This document shows positions 17,547-26,026 of a stretch of DNA of 64,000 nucleotides, in pieces; the first letter of the stretch is position 1; every line of letters starts with the position of its first letter. The translations under genes and the position numbers were made by a program. The stretch is taken from NCBI RefSeq assembly GCF_036077095.1, contig NZ_CP107960.1:8432001-8496000 (forward strand). The letters run 5' to 3'. Origin of the DNA: Streptomyces sp. NBC_00376 (GTDB taxonomy: Bacteria; Actinomycetota; Actinomycetes; Streptomycetales; Streptomycetaceae). Under the pieces are notes generated by a model. That model made no database searches. It saw nothing but the letters and a program-made list of their open reading frames with translations, and was not told the origin of the DNA.

Positions 17547-18197
17547 GTTGCCCACGCTAGGCAGATGGTGGGTCACATGACCGGTTCCGGCACGGCGCGT
17601 CACAAGACCGTAAGAGATGTTCCTACGGGACGCCTACAGACGACCGTCCACCGCTTGGATGCGATGGTCAGTCACCGGCCCGGCGAACCGGTGTGCGCCG
17701 CGACCCTCCCCGGTCACCGGCCGTACGGCACCGACATCGGCTCCCGCCCCGACGGACGAGCCGGTCTTCGCGGCGCCGGCTGCCCGCTGGTCGTCGGCGG
17801 GACGTGTCGTACCCGGTCAGGTGGACCGGGAGTGGGCCACGCCGGCAAGCAGTTGCCTGTAGCCCCACTGGTGGAGGCCGGCGTGGTGCGGCGGCTTCGC
17901 CCCCGTCCCCGCATCCGCTGGGGGTCGTCGACCCGGGCTTGGGTGGGTGCGCCTGTGCGCTCCCCGACGGGTGAATACGGACCGACGGCCGAGCGCGTGA
18001 GGGAGGCCGTGCAGGCCCGGGTCGGTGCCGCATCGGCGGGGGCCGTGACCGTAGGAATGGAACAGGAAACCGGCGTTGCCTCAGAAGTTTTGACAGCGGT
18101 AATCCGCTACGGCTTCAGCCCACCGCTGCCGTACCGTCCGGCTCCCCGCGGTGCGCTGGTCCTTCGGCCGCTTCGGCGCCCCTGTACCTGACGGACG
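17547..18197. other. no confident gene
   Basis: About 650 bases without a supported gene. A plus-strand stretch near 17970-18110 (AERVREAVQARVGAASAG and onward) has coding-like composition but no start, no recognisable family and no clear terminus. It may be a decayed gene end. No strong hairpin was found. Confidence 0.4.
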
Positions 18198-19397
18198 TCA
18201 AGGGGTAGTGACTCCTCTGCGGACCGTCGTCGCCGTCTCCTCGCTCGGGTGAGGTTCGTGTACTCGGCGGTCCGGCTCGGTGGGGAACTGGCTGCGGGTG
18301 TGTTGGAGGGCGATCACGGCGGCGTCGTCGGCCAAGTGCCCGCCGACGTAGGCGAGCAGGTCGGTGCGCAGGCGGCGGATCAGTGCCGGGGGGCTCTCGT
18401 CCGTCCACGCGGCGGCGCGCTCGGCCAGCGGGTAGAAGACGCCCTGGGCATCGCGGGCCTCGGTCAGGCCGTCGGTGTGCAGCAGCAGCACATCGTCCGG
18501 CTCCAGGGTGAATGTGTCGATGCGGTAGTCGGGGCGGCTCAGCCCGCCCAGACCCAGCGGCGGCGCGGGCCTTGGCGCAGACAGCGCGGTTGCCTGCCCG
18601 TGGCGCAGCAGCAAGGGCGGTGGGTGCCCGCACGTGACCATCTGTGCCTGAGCGCTCTTGTCGGGGATGTCGAGGACGGCGGCGGTGATGAAGCATTCCC
18701 CGGCCGTCTCCGCTTCGGCGGGTTCGGCCAGGTTCCAGCACACGCTGTGCTCCAGGTAGGACATGAGGGCGGGCAGCGTGGCCTCGCGGTGCGCGGCCTC
18801 GCGGAAGGCGCCCAGAAGCAGGGCGGCGTCGCTGATCGCGGTCAGGCCCTTGCCCCTCGCGTCGCCGATGATCAGCCGGGTGCCGGTAGGGGTGCGGACG
18901 GCTGCGTAGAGGTCGCCGCCGATCATGGCGTGTTCCTGCGCCGCCAGGTACATCGACGCCACCCGTAGTGGGCCGATTCGGCGTGGCAGGGGCCGCATGA
19001 CCACGTTCTGCGTGACTTCCGACACCGTCCGTACTTGCGTCAGCTCACGGTCGTGGCGCACCTGCAGGTACCGGAACACGGTCACGATCACCGAGACCAC
19101 CAGCAGGGCGATGATCTGCGAATCGAAGTACAGCGTCCCCAGGAGGTTCTCGTGTGCCAGGCCGATGCCCAGGAGCGCCGCCACCGCGGTACCACCCATC
19201 ACCCCGGTCAGGACGGGACCGGCGAATGACGCCGTGATCGCGGGCGCCACGATCAGCAGCGGCCCCAGCGGCACACCGCGCGGGCTCAGCACATCGGCCA
19301 GCACGATGGTCACGATCAGCCCGAGCGGGACCGCCAGCAAGGCATCGGACGCTTGCCGAGAAAGCTGTCGGCGCGGAAGCCGCTGTCTCAAGCCCAT
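18198..19397 (-). CDS. membrane-anchored SpoIIE-type PP2C phosphatase
   Basis: The 399-residue protein has an N-terminal half with four or five membrane helices (LLAVPLGLIVTIVLADVL, then LLIVAPAITASFAG and IIALLVVSVIVTVF), then a PPM/SpoIIE domain. Metal-binding motifs are present: MIGGDLYAAVRT, LIIGDARGKGL, VLLLHTDGLTEAR and LADDAAVIAL. Proteins of this layout in Streptomyces act on anti-sigma antagonists or as general signal phosphatases. No anti-sigma or STAS gene is next to it, so the partner is unknown. It is monocistronic. Confidence 0.9.
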   Translation of the reverse strand: MGLRQRLPRRQLSRQASDALLAVPLGLIVTIVLADVLSPRGVPLGPLLIVAPAITASFAGPVLTGVMGGTAVAALLGIGLAHENLLGTLYFDSQIIALLVVSVIVTVFRYLQVRHDRELTQVRTVSEVTQNVVMRPLPRRIGPLRVASMYLAAQEHAMIGGDLYAAVRTPTGTRLIIGDARGKGLTAISDAALLLGAFREAAHREATLPALMSYLEHSVCWNLAEPAEAETAGECFITAAVLDIPDKSAQAQMVTCGHPPPLLLRHGQATALSAPRPAPPLGLGGLSRPDYRIDTFTLEPDDVLLLHTDGLTEARDAQGVFYPLAERAAAWTDESPPALIRRLRTDLLAYVGGHLADDAAVIALQHTRSQFPTEPDRRVHEPHPSEETATTVRRGVTTP

Positions 19398-19706
19398 AAG
19401 CCCGGTCTACACCCACAGGGCCCGCCGCGCAGGACCTCGTAGCGGGCCTGCCACTCCGTGGCTCGCCGACGCCGACGCCGTCGAGGACGAGACCGACACC
19501 AGCCCGGCCGGCCCGTTATCCCGTTCCGGACCGGCCCTCGGAGACGAGCCGATACATGGCTGGCCCGCATGGTCTGACCTGTTAAACCGGGTGCCCAGCT
19601 CGAGGGCCGCAACGTCTACGGCGTGCTGGTGCACATCCCCGGCGGCATCAGCGCCGGCGCGCCTCCCAGGACGGGCGGGGCCTGGGCTGTCTCTTTCGGA
19701 CCTTGC

Positions 19707-20300
19707 ATGATGACCGGCATGAACACGGAAACCTGCGACCCAGCCGAGTTGGCCGCCCTCCGCGAGATCTTCATGTCCCGTCCCGAGGCGGTACCGCCGG
19801 CCGGTTGGGAGGTGGTGCGGTCTTTCGAGGCGGAGCACGGCATAGTGCTCCCGGAGCCGTACCGCACGTTCGTGGCGGAGATCTGCGACGGACTGCGCGG
19901 GGGACCGCCCCACTACGGTCTGCTGCCCCTCGCGCAAAGCCCCTCGGACTGGGGCTCAGCCCGCCCCGAGCGCCTCCTTGCCGAGCCTTTTCCGCTCCTG
20001 GCGGCATGGCTGTGGGAGGAGGAAGATGACAGCGAGGCGGCACTGTCGGAGCAGGAGTTCGAGGCCCGGATGGACTCCGTGTTCGACCATGGCTCACTGC
20101 TGCTGGGCACCGACGGCTGCGGCATGTACTGGCACCTGATCGTCACCGGCTCGCAGCGCGGTCACGTCTGGCTGATCGACGAGAACGGCGCGATGCCCTT
20201 CGGCACCCGGCCGGACACTTCCGTGATGCCGGGCACGCCCGGTTTCGCGGGGTGGGTGACCCACTGGGCCCAGGACCGCTCCTGGTTCGCGGATGCCTGA
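19707..20300 (+). CDS. SMI1/KNR4-like (SUKH) protein
   Basis: The product has about 190-197 residues; possible starts are ATG 19707, 19710 or 19719, and no ribosome binding site decides between them. SUKH features are VPPAGWEVVRSFEAEHGIVL, then PEPYRTFVAEICDGLRGG, LLGTDGCGMYWHLIVTG and HVWLIDENGAMPFG. The pattern 'G(T/S)xGCGxYxxLVVxG' is typical of the SMI1/KNR4 subgroup found beside many actinobacterial genes. It is soluble. Immediately downstream lie group II intron and transposase remnants. Confidence 0.8.
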   Translation: MMTGMNTETCDPAELAALREIFMSRPEAVPPAGWEVVRSFEAEHGIVLPEPYRTFVAEICDGLRGGPPHYGLLPLAQSPSDWGSARPERLLAEPFPLLAAWLWEEEDDSEAALSEQEFEARMDSVFDHGSLLLGTDGCGMYWHLIVTGSQRGHVWLIDENGAMPFGTRPDTSVMPGTPGFAGWVTHWAQDRSWFADA

Positions 20301-20439
20301 AGTCGTCACCCGGCGCCCCTGAACTCCGCGACCACTGGAGTCAACGCCGCCAAACGCGCACACCGCCACCGATGGACAGGATCAGCCTCACCCCTGGCAG
20401 CCCGCCAGAAGGGAATCCGTCCTCTGTGTGGTCGAGCGC

Positions 20440-20587
20440 TCATCACCGGCACCATTCGGGTGATAGGGATCGGAAAAGAGCAGAACCTGTGAAGCCTTGG
20501 GGCTTGCTTGAGCCGTGATGCCTGGAAACAGGCTCGTCCGGTTCTGAGCGGGGGCCGGGTCACGTCGCCGTGACCCGGCTACCCGAC
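20440..20587 (+). ncRNA. group II intron 3' end (domains V and VI), truncated
   Basis: Positions 20510-20545 (GAGCCGTGATGCCTG then GAAA then CAGGCTCGTCCGGTTCT) match the domain V hairpin of group II introns. It shows the AGC catalytic triad, the GAAA tetraloop, the two-base bulge on the 3' side and the closing CGGTTC. A second hairpin at 20555-20578 (CCGGGTCAC and GTGACCCGG around a six-base loop) fits domain VI, and the intron would end near CTACCCGAC at 20587. No reverse transcriptase lies upstream, so only the 3' end remains. The upstream limit is uncertain. It interrupts an IS5-type transposase. Confidence 0.75.
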
Positions 20588-20683
20588 CAATGGCGCGGCC
20601 TCGCCACCCGCTACGACAAGACCGCCACCGTCTACCTCGCTGCCCTCCACATCGCGGGAATCTTCATCCGGTCCGCGAGATGA
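20588..20683 (+). pseudogene. IS5-type transposase, C-terminal remnant
   Basis: Directly after the intron end the frame reads QWRGLATRYDKTATVYLAAL then HIAGIFIRSAR and a stop. This is the standard IS5-family C-terminus. The upstream part of the gene is absent, presumably lost together with most of the intron. Confidence 0.75.
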
Positions 20684-20711
20684 CCCGAAAGAAGCGGCCC
20701 AGAACTGGTCC

Positions 20712-21202
20712 GTGCCCATCACCGCAAGGGCCGCTGGGTTGCCGCGGACTGCACCGGCACAGGCGTTCGGAGACGACTTGCCCCAGCGGGAAGGCTTCAC
20801 ACCCGCCCCGCCACCACCGTCGGTACGTCAGATGACCGGCTGGCTCACCCACCCTGACCGTAGAGGAGAAATCCACCGCAAGGCAGTCCTCGACCTCATC
20901 CCGGAACTGTCCTCCGCCGCCGAACTGACCAGTGTGTTCGCGGGAATGCTCACCACGCTCGACGCCCTGCGCCTGTCGAATGGATCACCGAGGCGATGAC
21001 AGCCGGCCTGCCTGGCATCAGCACCTTCGCGGCCGGACTCGAAAGCGACTTCGACGCGGTCACCGCCGGCCTCACCACCGACTGGCACTCAGGACCCGTC
21101 GAAGGAGTCGAAGGGAGAGTCAACCGGATCAATATGCTCAAACGGCGGATGCGCGCCCGCGCCGGATTCCCGCTCCTTCGGAAACGAGTCCTCCGCACGT
21201 GA
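20712..21202 (+). pseudogene. ISL3-family transposase, C-terminal half, frameshifted
   Basis: The first frame gives MTGWLTHPDRRGEIHRKAV and FAGMLTTLDALRLS. Near 20985-20999 the frame changes and continues with WITEAM, GISTFAAGLESDFDAVTAGL, WHSGPVEGVEGRVNRIN and RAGFPLLRKRVL. The C-terminal signature (SGPVEG, then NRIN and LLRKRVL) is that of ISL3 transposases. The N-terminal zinc-finger and first catalytic parts are missing. Confidence 0.82.
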
Positions 21203-21274
21203 TTCAGCGTCACAGGTCGCTGAGTAGGCCCGGAGCGCGGTGCCGGGATTGCTCGTGGTCCGTTTCTCCGAATC

Positions 21275-21370
21275 TCTCGCCGAACCCGCCGTGCGGTCGG
21301 GTGGGCCGCCAGCGAGGTGCCTGTAACCAGGCCCTTTTCCGACGGCCCTCACCGAACCGGACGTGCGACG
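21275..21370 (-). ncRNA. possible group II intron domain V/VI fragments
   Basis: The minus strand contains GCACGTCCGGTTCGGTGAGG (near 21348-21368) and CGCACGGCGGGTTCGGCGAG (near 21275-21295). Both look like the 3' half of a domain V hairpin followed by a purine-rich domain VI start. Neither has the matching 5' half, so they are broken. The first abuts the ku remnant. Confidence 0.35.
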
Positions 21371-21383
21371 TCAATGAGTGAAG

Positions 21384-21449
21384 TCTGCTCAAGCGATTTT
21401 TTGGCCGCCTTGGCGGATGCGTTCAGGGCCGCCATCAGGTCGATGACCC
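21384..21449 (-). pseudogene. ku, C-terminal fragment (copy A)
   Basis: The minus strand reads VIDLMAALNASAKAAKKS. This is the start of the lysine-rich C-terminal tail of actinobacterial Ku, a non-homologous end-joining DNA-end-binding protein. It then runs into sequence resembling a group II intron end. A second copy of the same Ku region lies at 27004-27240 (DLMAALNASVKAAGES). Confidence 0.55.
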
Positions 21450-21610
21450 CGGTTCACTCATCACCCCTCGTGGCCTGTCAGTGACTTACACAAATCCGTT
21501 CCTGCGGGAGGCCTCCGAGAGCCGGTGGCTCATGCGCCCATGGGGTGACATCCTGCACCTGTCGGCCCGGGAGCCCGGAACGACGCGGCCTTTCCTGATA
21601 ACAGCAGGGA

Positions 21611-22831
21611 ATGCCCAGGCCCTCGTATCCGCAGCCCGACAATACGGACCCTGGCGTTCCGTCCGAAGGACGACGGCACCGGATCCGCGCCGCGTCACGG
21701 CGTGCGCTGCGCGGCATGACCGGTACCGCGGCCCGGAGCCCGGGCGCACGACAGGCGCCGCTCCACCCGCGGTACACACCACACGTGAACCCCACGCTCC
21801 AGATGGCCGCCGCCTACGCCTGGCGGATCCTCGCGGTGGGAGCCGTCGTGTACGCGGTCTTCTCGGCGCTGGGGCGATTTCACGAGGTGGCGGTAGCCGT
21901 CTTCCTCGGCCTGGTCGTGACCGCAGTGCTGCGCCCGGTCGCGGACCTCCTTGCCCGCCTGATGCCGCGGCCGCTCGCCGTCGCCGTCGCGCTGCTCGGC
22001 AGTATCGTTCTCGTCCTCGGTGTCCTGACACTCGTCGGCGAGGCGGTCGCCGGAGAACGCGCCGTGCTGGAACGGCAGTTCGGTGACGGGCTGGGCAGGA
22101 TCGAACACTGGCTGGAGGGGCCACCGTTCCGGCTGAATCCGAGGACGCTCGACGACCTACAGTCCCGGATCGGGCAGTACCTGTCGAGCCATCGCTCCGC
22201 CCTCATCAGCACGGCCGTCAGCGGTGTGGGCCGACTGGTCGAGCTCATGACGGTATTCGCCCTGGCATTGTTCTGCTCGGTCTTCTTCATGCACTCCGGC
22301 GACCGGCAGTGGGACTGGTTCTGCGGTCAACTCCCGCAGAAGGACCGGGCCCGGGTGGCGATCGCGGGCCGGGCAGCCTGGCGTACGTTCACCGGATACA
22401 CCCACGGCATCATCCTGGTGGCAGCGACCAACGCCGTATTCGTAGGGCTGGCCCTGTTCGCACTCCGAGTGCCACTGGCTCTGCCGCTGGCGCTGCTGGA
22501 GTTCTTCGCCGCCTTCATCCCGTTGATCGGCTCACCGATCGCCCTCGCGGTCGCGGCCGTGGTAGCCCTGGCGGCCAAGGGCCCGATCGTGGCAGCCGTC
22601 GTCCTCGTCCTGATCGTGGTCATCGGCCAGATCGAGGGCCACCTGCTGCATCCGCTCGTGATGGGCTGGGCCGTTCGCCTGCACCCAGTCGTGGTCGCGC
22701 TCTCGGTGATCGGCGGCGCCATCGCGGCGGGAGTGCTCGGGGCCGTGGTGGCAGTACCGTTCGTGTCGGTCCTCTGGTCGGTCCACCAGACACTGCTCCA
22801 CGCAAACGAGTCCACGCCCACGAAGGGCTGA
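21611..22831 (+). CDS. AI-2E family (YdiK/PerM-type) membrane transporter
   Basis: The 406-residue protein has eight predicted membrane helices and the family signature in the second half (FFAAFIPLIGSPIALAVAAV, then IGQIEGHLLHPLVMGWAVRL and HPVVVALSVIGG). The family includes the putative AI-2 exporter TqsA and many permeases of unknown substrate. The N-terminal 55 residues are polar, and the true start could be the ATG at 21716 or the GTG at 21785. The next gene begins 35 bp downstream and may be co-transcribed. Confidence 0.82.
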   Translation: MPRPSYPQPDNTDPGVPSEGRRHRIRAASRRALRGMTGTAARSPGARQAPLHPRYTPHVNPTLQMAAAYAWRILAVGAVVYAVFSALGRFHEVAVAVFLGLVVTAVLRPVADLLARLMPRPLAVAVALLGSIVLVLGVLTLVGEAVAGERAVLERQFGDGLGRIEHWLEGPPFRLNPRTLDDLQSRIGQYLSSHRSALISTAVSGVGRLVELMTVFALALFCSVFFMHSGDRQWDWFCGQLPQKDRARVAIAGRAAWRTFTGYTHGIILVAATNAVFVGLALFALRVPLALPLALLEFFAAFIPLIGSPIALAVAAVVALAAKGPIVAAVVLVLIVVIGQIEGHLLHPLVMGWAVRLHPVVVALSVIGGAIAAGVLGAVVAVPFVSVLWSVHQTLLHANESTPTKG

Positions 22832-22865
22832 GCCGCGGCCGCGGGAGTAACGGATGGAGGAAGCA

Positions 22866-23382
22866 ATGGCGACGGGACCTCCGGACCCTCGCGGGTCCGA
22901 TGCAGGCAAACTGTCCACTGACGATCTACGCGGCGGTGGGGGTGCCCCGGCTCCGGAAGCCCGTGAAACCCCGACCGAAGTTCCACCGACCTTCCCGGGC
23001 GAAGCCACGACGGCTGACCCCAGCGGCCTTCCGGGCGGTGATGGCGAGACGCGGCAACGCACCGGCGGCCACCGCCGGGCCCGATACGGCCGCCACAGGC
23101 GCGGACGGGGACGGGAGTGAGACCCTTCTCGGCGAGGAGCAGGAGGCGTTCCGCGGCCGGTGGCAGCGGATCCAGGGCGACTTCGTGGATGACCCCCGCG
23201 AAGCGGTCAGCTCGGCCGACACCCTGGTCGCGGAAGTGAAGCAGGCACTCGCCCGGACCTTCTCCGACCACAAACAAGGGCTCGAAGGCCAGTGGCAGCG
23301 CGGCGAGGAAGTACCGACCGAGGAACTGCGTGTCGCTCTGCAACGCTACCGGTCGTTCTTCAACCGGCTGCTGAATACCTGA
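22866..23382 (+). pseudogene. actinobacterial hypothetical protein, frameshifted
   Basis: The ATG at 22866 follows GGAGGA at ideal spacing. The first 70 or so residues (MATGPPDPRGSDAGKLSTDD, then PTFPGEATTADPSG) are Pro/Gly-rich and disordered. Between about 23065 and 23090 the frame slips by one. The conserved helical C-terminus continues in another frame: EEQEAFRGRWQRIQGDFVDD, DTLVAEVKQALARTF and EELRVALQRYRSFFNRLL. In related proteins these are one chain of about 170 residues of unknown function. A single-base sequencing error in the GC-rich linker is possible. Confidence 0.7.
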
Positions 23383-23425
23383 GCGGACCGCGTGACCGGC
23401 ACCTCCCGGTCATCGGCCCCGCCGA

Positions 23426-23665
23426 TCAACGACAACCCGGGACAGCGCCGCCGCTCAGCCGTTCGGGGGAGATGTAGTCCGTGGCGCCGGTGATCCTCCT
23501 GATGTCCTCGGTGGCGTCGGCCGGTGCCATGGCGGCCACCTCCGGCAGCAGCAGCCACCTCCTTCTCCTTTCGTCCATAAGGACGTCGGCAGGCCGCACA
23601 TACCCGTGGACCACGCCGGCTTCGTGCAACGCCGACAGTTCGCCGAGCAACCCCTGAGCCGAGCA
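23426..23665 (-). pseudogene. serine/threonine protein kinase fragment
   Basis: The fragment reads LGELSALHEAGVVHGYVRPA then DVLMDERRRRWLLLPEVA and DIRRITGATDYISPERLSGG. This is the catalytic loop to activation segment of a Hanks-type kinase. The usual HRD is HGY here, and DFG is replaced. Both ends are missing. It may derive from a pseudokinase. It lies directly downstream of the MerR gene on the same strand. Confidence 0.65.
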
Positions 23666-23669
23666 ACCC

Positions 23670-24371
23670 CTAAGGAGTGCCCTCGGTATCGGCCGTGGGG
23701 ACCGGACCGGGGTGTATGTCGGCCGCCTCGGCCGTACGGGTCCAGACGCCACGGCGCCGGGTCTCGTTCTCCTGGGCCAGGCGGCGCAGGACGGCCAGCA
23801 CCGGCTCCAGAAGGAGCACGACGATGGCGGCGTGCTCGGCCAGCTTGAAGCGGTCCTCGGTGTCGTCGAGTTCCTTGATCCGGTCCAGGTCGAGCTTCGC
23901 GGCGGCTGCCGCCAGTTCGGCGTAGGGCAGCAGGTCCTCGGTGCCGTAGTCGGCTCCGATGCGGCCGAGGTCCATGAGGCTCGCGGCGAGGGCGCGGCGG
24001 TGCGGCGAGTCCTCGGAGACGTTCCAGCCCATGGCCCGCACCAGTTCGTCGACCCGTGGCGCCTGCTCGTCCACCGCGTCTGTCTCGGCGGCGTCGACCG
24101 GCGTGGGGAGTGCGTAGTGCACGACACCGAGCGTGGCGAGCGGATCTAGGGGCTCGTCCATCGCCGTGAGGACGTCGCGGGTGGCGGCGATCGACAGGCC
24201 GCCACGGGCGGTCAGGGCGCGGATCAGGCGCAGGCGCTGGAGATGCTCGTCCCCGTACAGGCTCAGCGTGGCTCCCAGCTGTCGACCGGGCGGCAGCAGG
24301 CCTTCACGCAGGTAGTACTTGATCGTCCCGACCGGTGTTCCGGACAGACGGCTCAGGTCAGAGATTCTCAT
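23670..24371 (-). CDS. MerR-family transcriptional regulator
   Basis: The ATG at 24371 gives 233 residues. The N-terminal winged HTH is clear: MRISDLSRLSGTPVGTIKYY, then LREGLLPPGRQLGATLSLYG and LQRLRLIRALTARGGLSIAA. The C-terminal 150 residues are helical with a hydrophobic stretch (LAEHAAIVVLLLEPVLAVL), suiting a lipophilic drug or membrane-stress ligand. It is divergent from the exporter-like gene at 24582, and a palindrome lies between them, so it probably regulates that gene. Confidence 0.87.
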   Translation of the reverse strand: MRISDLSRLSGTPVGTIKYYLREGLLPPGRQLGATLSLYGDEHLQRLRLIRALTARGGLSIAATRDVLTAMDEPLDPLATLGVVHYALPTPVDAAETDAVDEQAPRVDELVRAMGWNVSEDSPHRRALAASLMDLGRIGADYGTEDLLPYAELAAAAAKLDLDRIKELDDTEDRFKLAEHAAIVVLLLEPVLAVLRRLAQENETRRRGVWTRTAEAADIHPGPVPTADTEGTP

Positions 24372-24442
24372 GTGCGCTCTCGCTCGGTCTGTTCTGTGTG
24401 TGATCAGTCTCCCAGACGCTCCTATGACCGCCACGACTGGAT

Positions 24443-24472
24443 AGTGTCACTTGTTAGCTAGGAAGTGATACT
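24443..24472. promoter_or_regulatory. palindromic operator between merR and the exporter gene
   Basis: AGTGTCACTT at 24443-24452 and AAGTGATACT at 24463-24472 form an inverted repeat (9 of 10 positions) around the 10-base spacer GTTAGCTAGG. The centre-to-centre distance and the location between a divergent MerR regulator and a membrane protein gene fit a regulator binding site. Confidence 0.6.
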
Positions 24473-24581
24473 TTCCAATGTGTCGTCCATATGCGTCGTC
24501 CATACGCGAAGACGGCAAATCCATCTCACTTTTCGATCCAAGCGTCCTGCCGGCGCGCCACTGAAGCTGGAGCCCCTCGTC

Positions 24582-25931
24582 ATGCCCGAACCGACCTACC
24601 TGCCCCGGGCGAGCGCCCGCAGTCTGCTGCGGCGCCGGGGGGTGTGGCTGCCGTCGGCGGTGATCCTCGGCCTGCTGTCGCTCGTCCTGTCCATGCTCTA
24701 CCTGGGAGCCAACAACGACCCGGTCGGTTCGACGAAGGATCTGCCGATCGCCCTGGTCAACAGCGACCGGGGGGCGCAGGCGGCCGGACAGCGGATCGAC
24801 CTGGGCGCACAGATCGCCACGCAGATCACCGGGTCCACCGAGATGAAGGACAAGGTCTCCTGGAAGAAGGTCGATCGCCGCACCGCCGACGACCTGCTCG
24901 CCCGTGGCAAGGTGTTCGGCGCGCTCGTCATCCCGGAGGACTTCTCCGCCTCCGTGGCCGCACTCGCCGGGCCGCCCCAGCATGAATCGCACCCGCCGAC
25001 CATGACGGTGCTGACCAACCCTGCAGCCGGAAGTTTCGGTTCCGGCATGGCCGCCGAGATCAACCAGAAGGTCGTCGCCACCACCTCCGCACAGGTGGGC
25101 CACGGGCTCACCCAGGAACTCGGACGGCGCGCCGACGCCGCCCACGCCGGCGGTCCCGCCGCACCCGGCGCCGCTGCCCAGCTGATGATCGCCGACCCCG
25201 TGAAGGCGACTGTCGAGGAGGGGCACCCGCTCGGCTCCCACAGCGGCCTCGGACTGAGCGCCTTCTTCTACGCCCTCGTCCTGGTTCTCGGCGGCATGCT
25301 GGGCGCCAACGTGATCCACACCCAGGTGGACACGGCGCTCGGCTACATGGCCAACGACAAGGGCCCGTTCCGCTTCGTCAAGCCCGCCCAGCACATGACG
25401 CGGCTGCACCATTTCGTGGTCTGCTCGGTGCTCATGGTCGTCCTGTCGATGCTGACCTCCGCACTCGCGATGGCCGGCGCGGTCGGCGTCGTCGGCATCG
25501 ACGCCTCGCACCTGGGCCTGCTGTGGATCTTCGGAGCATGCGCCACGGCAGCGATGGGCATCACCGCGCTCGCCCTGCTCGCCGCCTTCGGCACCCCGGG
25601 CCCCATCGTCTCCATGCTGGTCCTGATCGGCCTGGCCATCCCGTCGGCCGGCGCCACCATCCCACTCCAGGCACTCCCGGACTTCTACCGCTTCCTGGCG
25701 GAATTCGAGCCGTTCCGCCAGGTGGTTGACGGCGTCAGGTCCATCCTCTACTTCGGAGCGCGGACCGACGCGGGGCTCGGGCGCGCCTGGACCATGACCG
25801 CCATCGGCTTCGCAGGGTCGCTCGTCCTCGGCCTCGTCCTCACCCATCTCTACGACCGCAGGGGGCTGCACCGCTCGGCCCTCCAGCCGGCCCAGCCCCA
25901 GCCGCAGCCCGATCCGCGAGCGGGTGACTGA
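24582..25931 (+). CDS. DUF3533 / YhgE-Pip-like membrane protein
   Basis: The ATG at 24582 follows GGAG at 9 bases and gives 449 residues. The layout is one N-terminal membrane helix (SAVILGLLSLVLSMLYLGA), a large extracytoplasmic domain (DLPIALVNSDRGAQAAGQ, then KVFGALVIPEDFSAS), and five C-terminal helices ending in GFAGSLVLGLVLTHLYD. This is the architecture of YhgE/Pip and SNG1-type proteins, related to ABC-2 permeases and linked to drug or lipid export. The upstream MerR gene and operator suggest induction by a toxic hydrophobic compound. Confidence 0.83.
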   Translation: MPEPTYLPRASARSLLRRRGVWLPSAVILGLLSLVLSMLYLGANNDPVGSTKDLPIALVNSDRGAQAAGQRIDLGAQIATQITGSTEMKDKVSWKKVDRRTADDLLARGKVFGALVIPEDFSASVAALAGPPQHESHPPTMTVLTNPAAGSFGSGMAAEINQKVVATTSAQVGHGLTQELGRRADAAHAGGPAAPGAAAQLMIADPVKATVEEGHPLGSHSGLGLSAFFYALVLVLGGMLGANVIHTQVDTALGYMANDKGPFRFVKPAQHMTRLHHFVVCSVLMVVLSMLTSALAMAGAVGVVGIDASHLGLLWIFGACATAAMGITALALLAAFGTPGPIVSMLVLIGLAIPSAGATIPLQALPDFYRFLAEFEPFRQVVDGVRSILYFGARTDAGLGRAWTMTAIGFAGSLVLGLVLTHLYDRRGLHRSALQPAQPQPQPDPRAGD

Positions 25932-26026
25932 CCGGGCGGCAGGCCGTTGTGACGTGAGCGGCATCCGGTCGGGCGTGCCGTCCGCGACCCAGCGGCGGCA
26001 GCGGGTGCGCGGCGCCCGGTGCCTGG

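Noticed and set aside
20555..20578. Hairpin CCGGGTCAC/GTGACCCGG as a transcription terminator of the SUKH gene
   Set aside because: It follows directly on a domain V motif and is better explained as domain VI of a group II intron.
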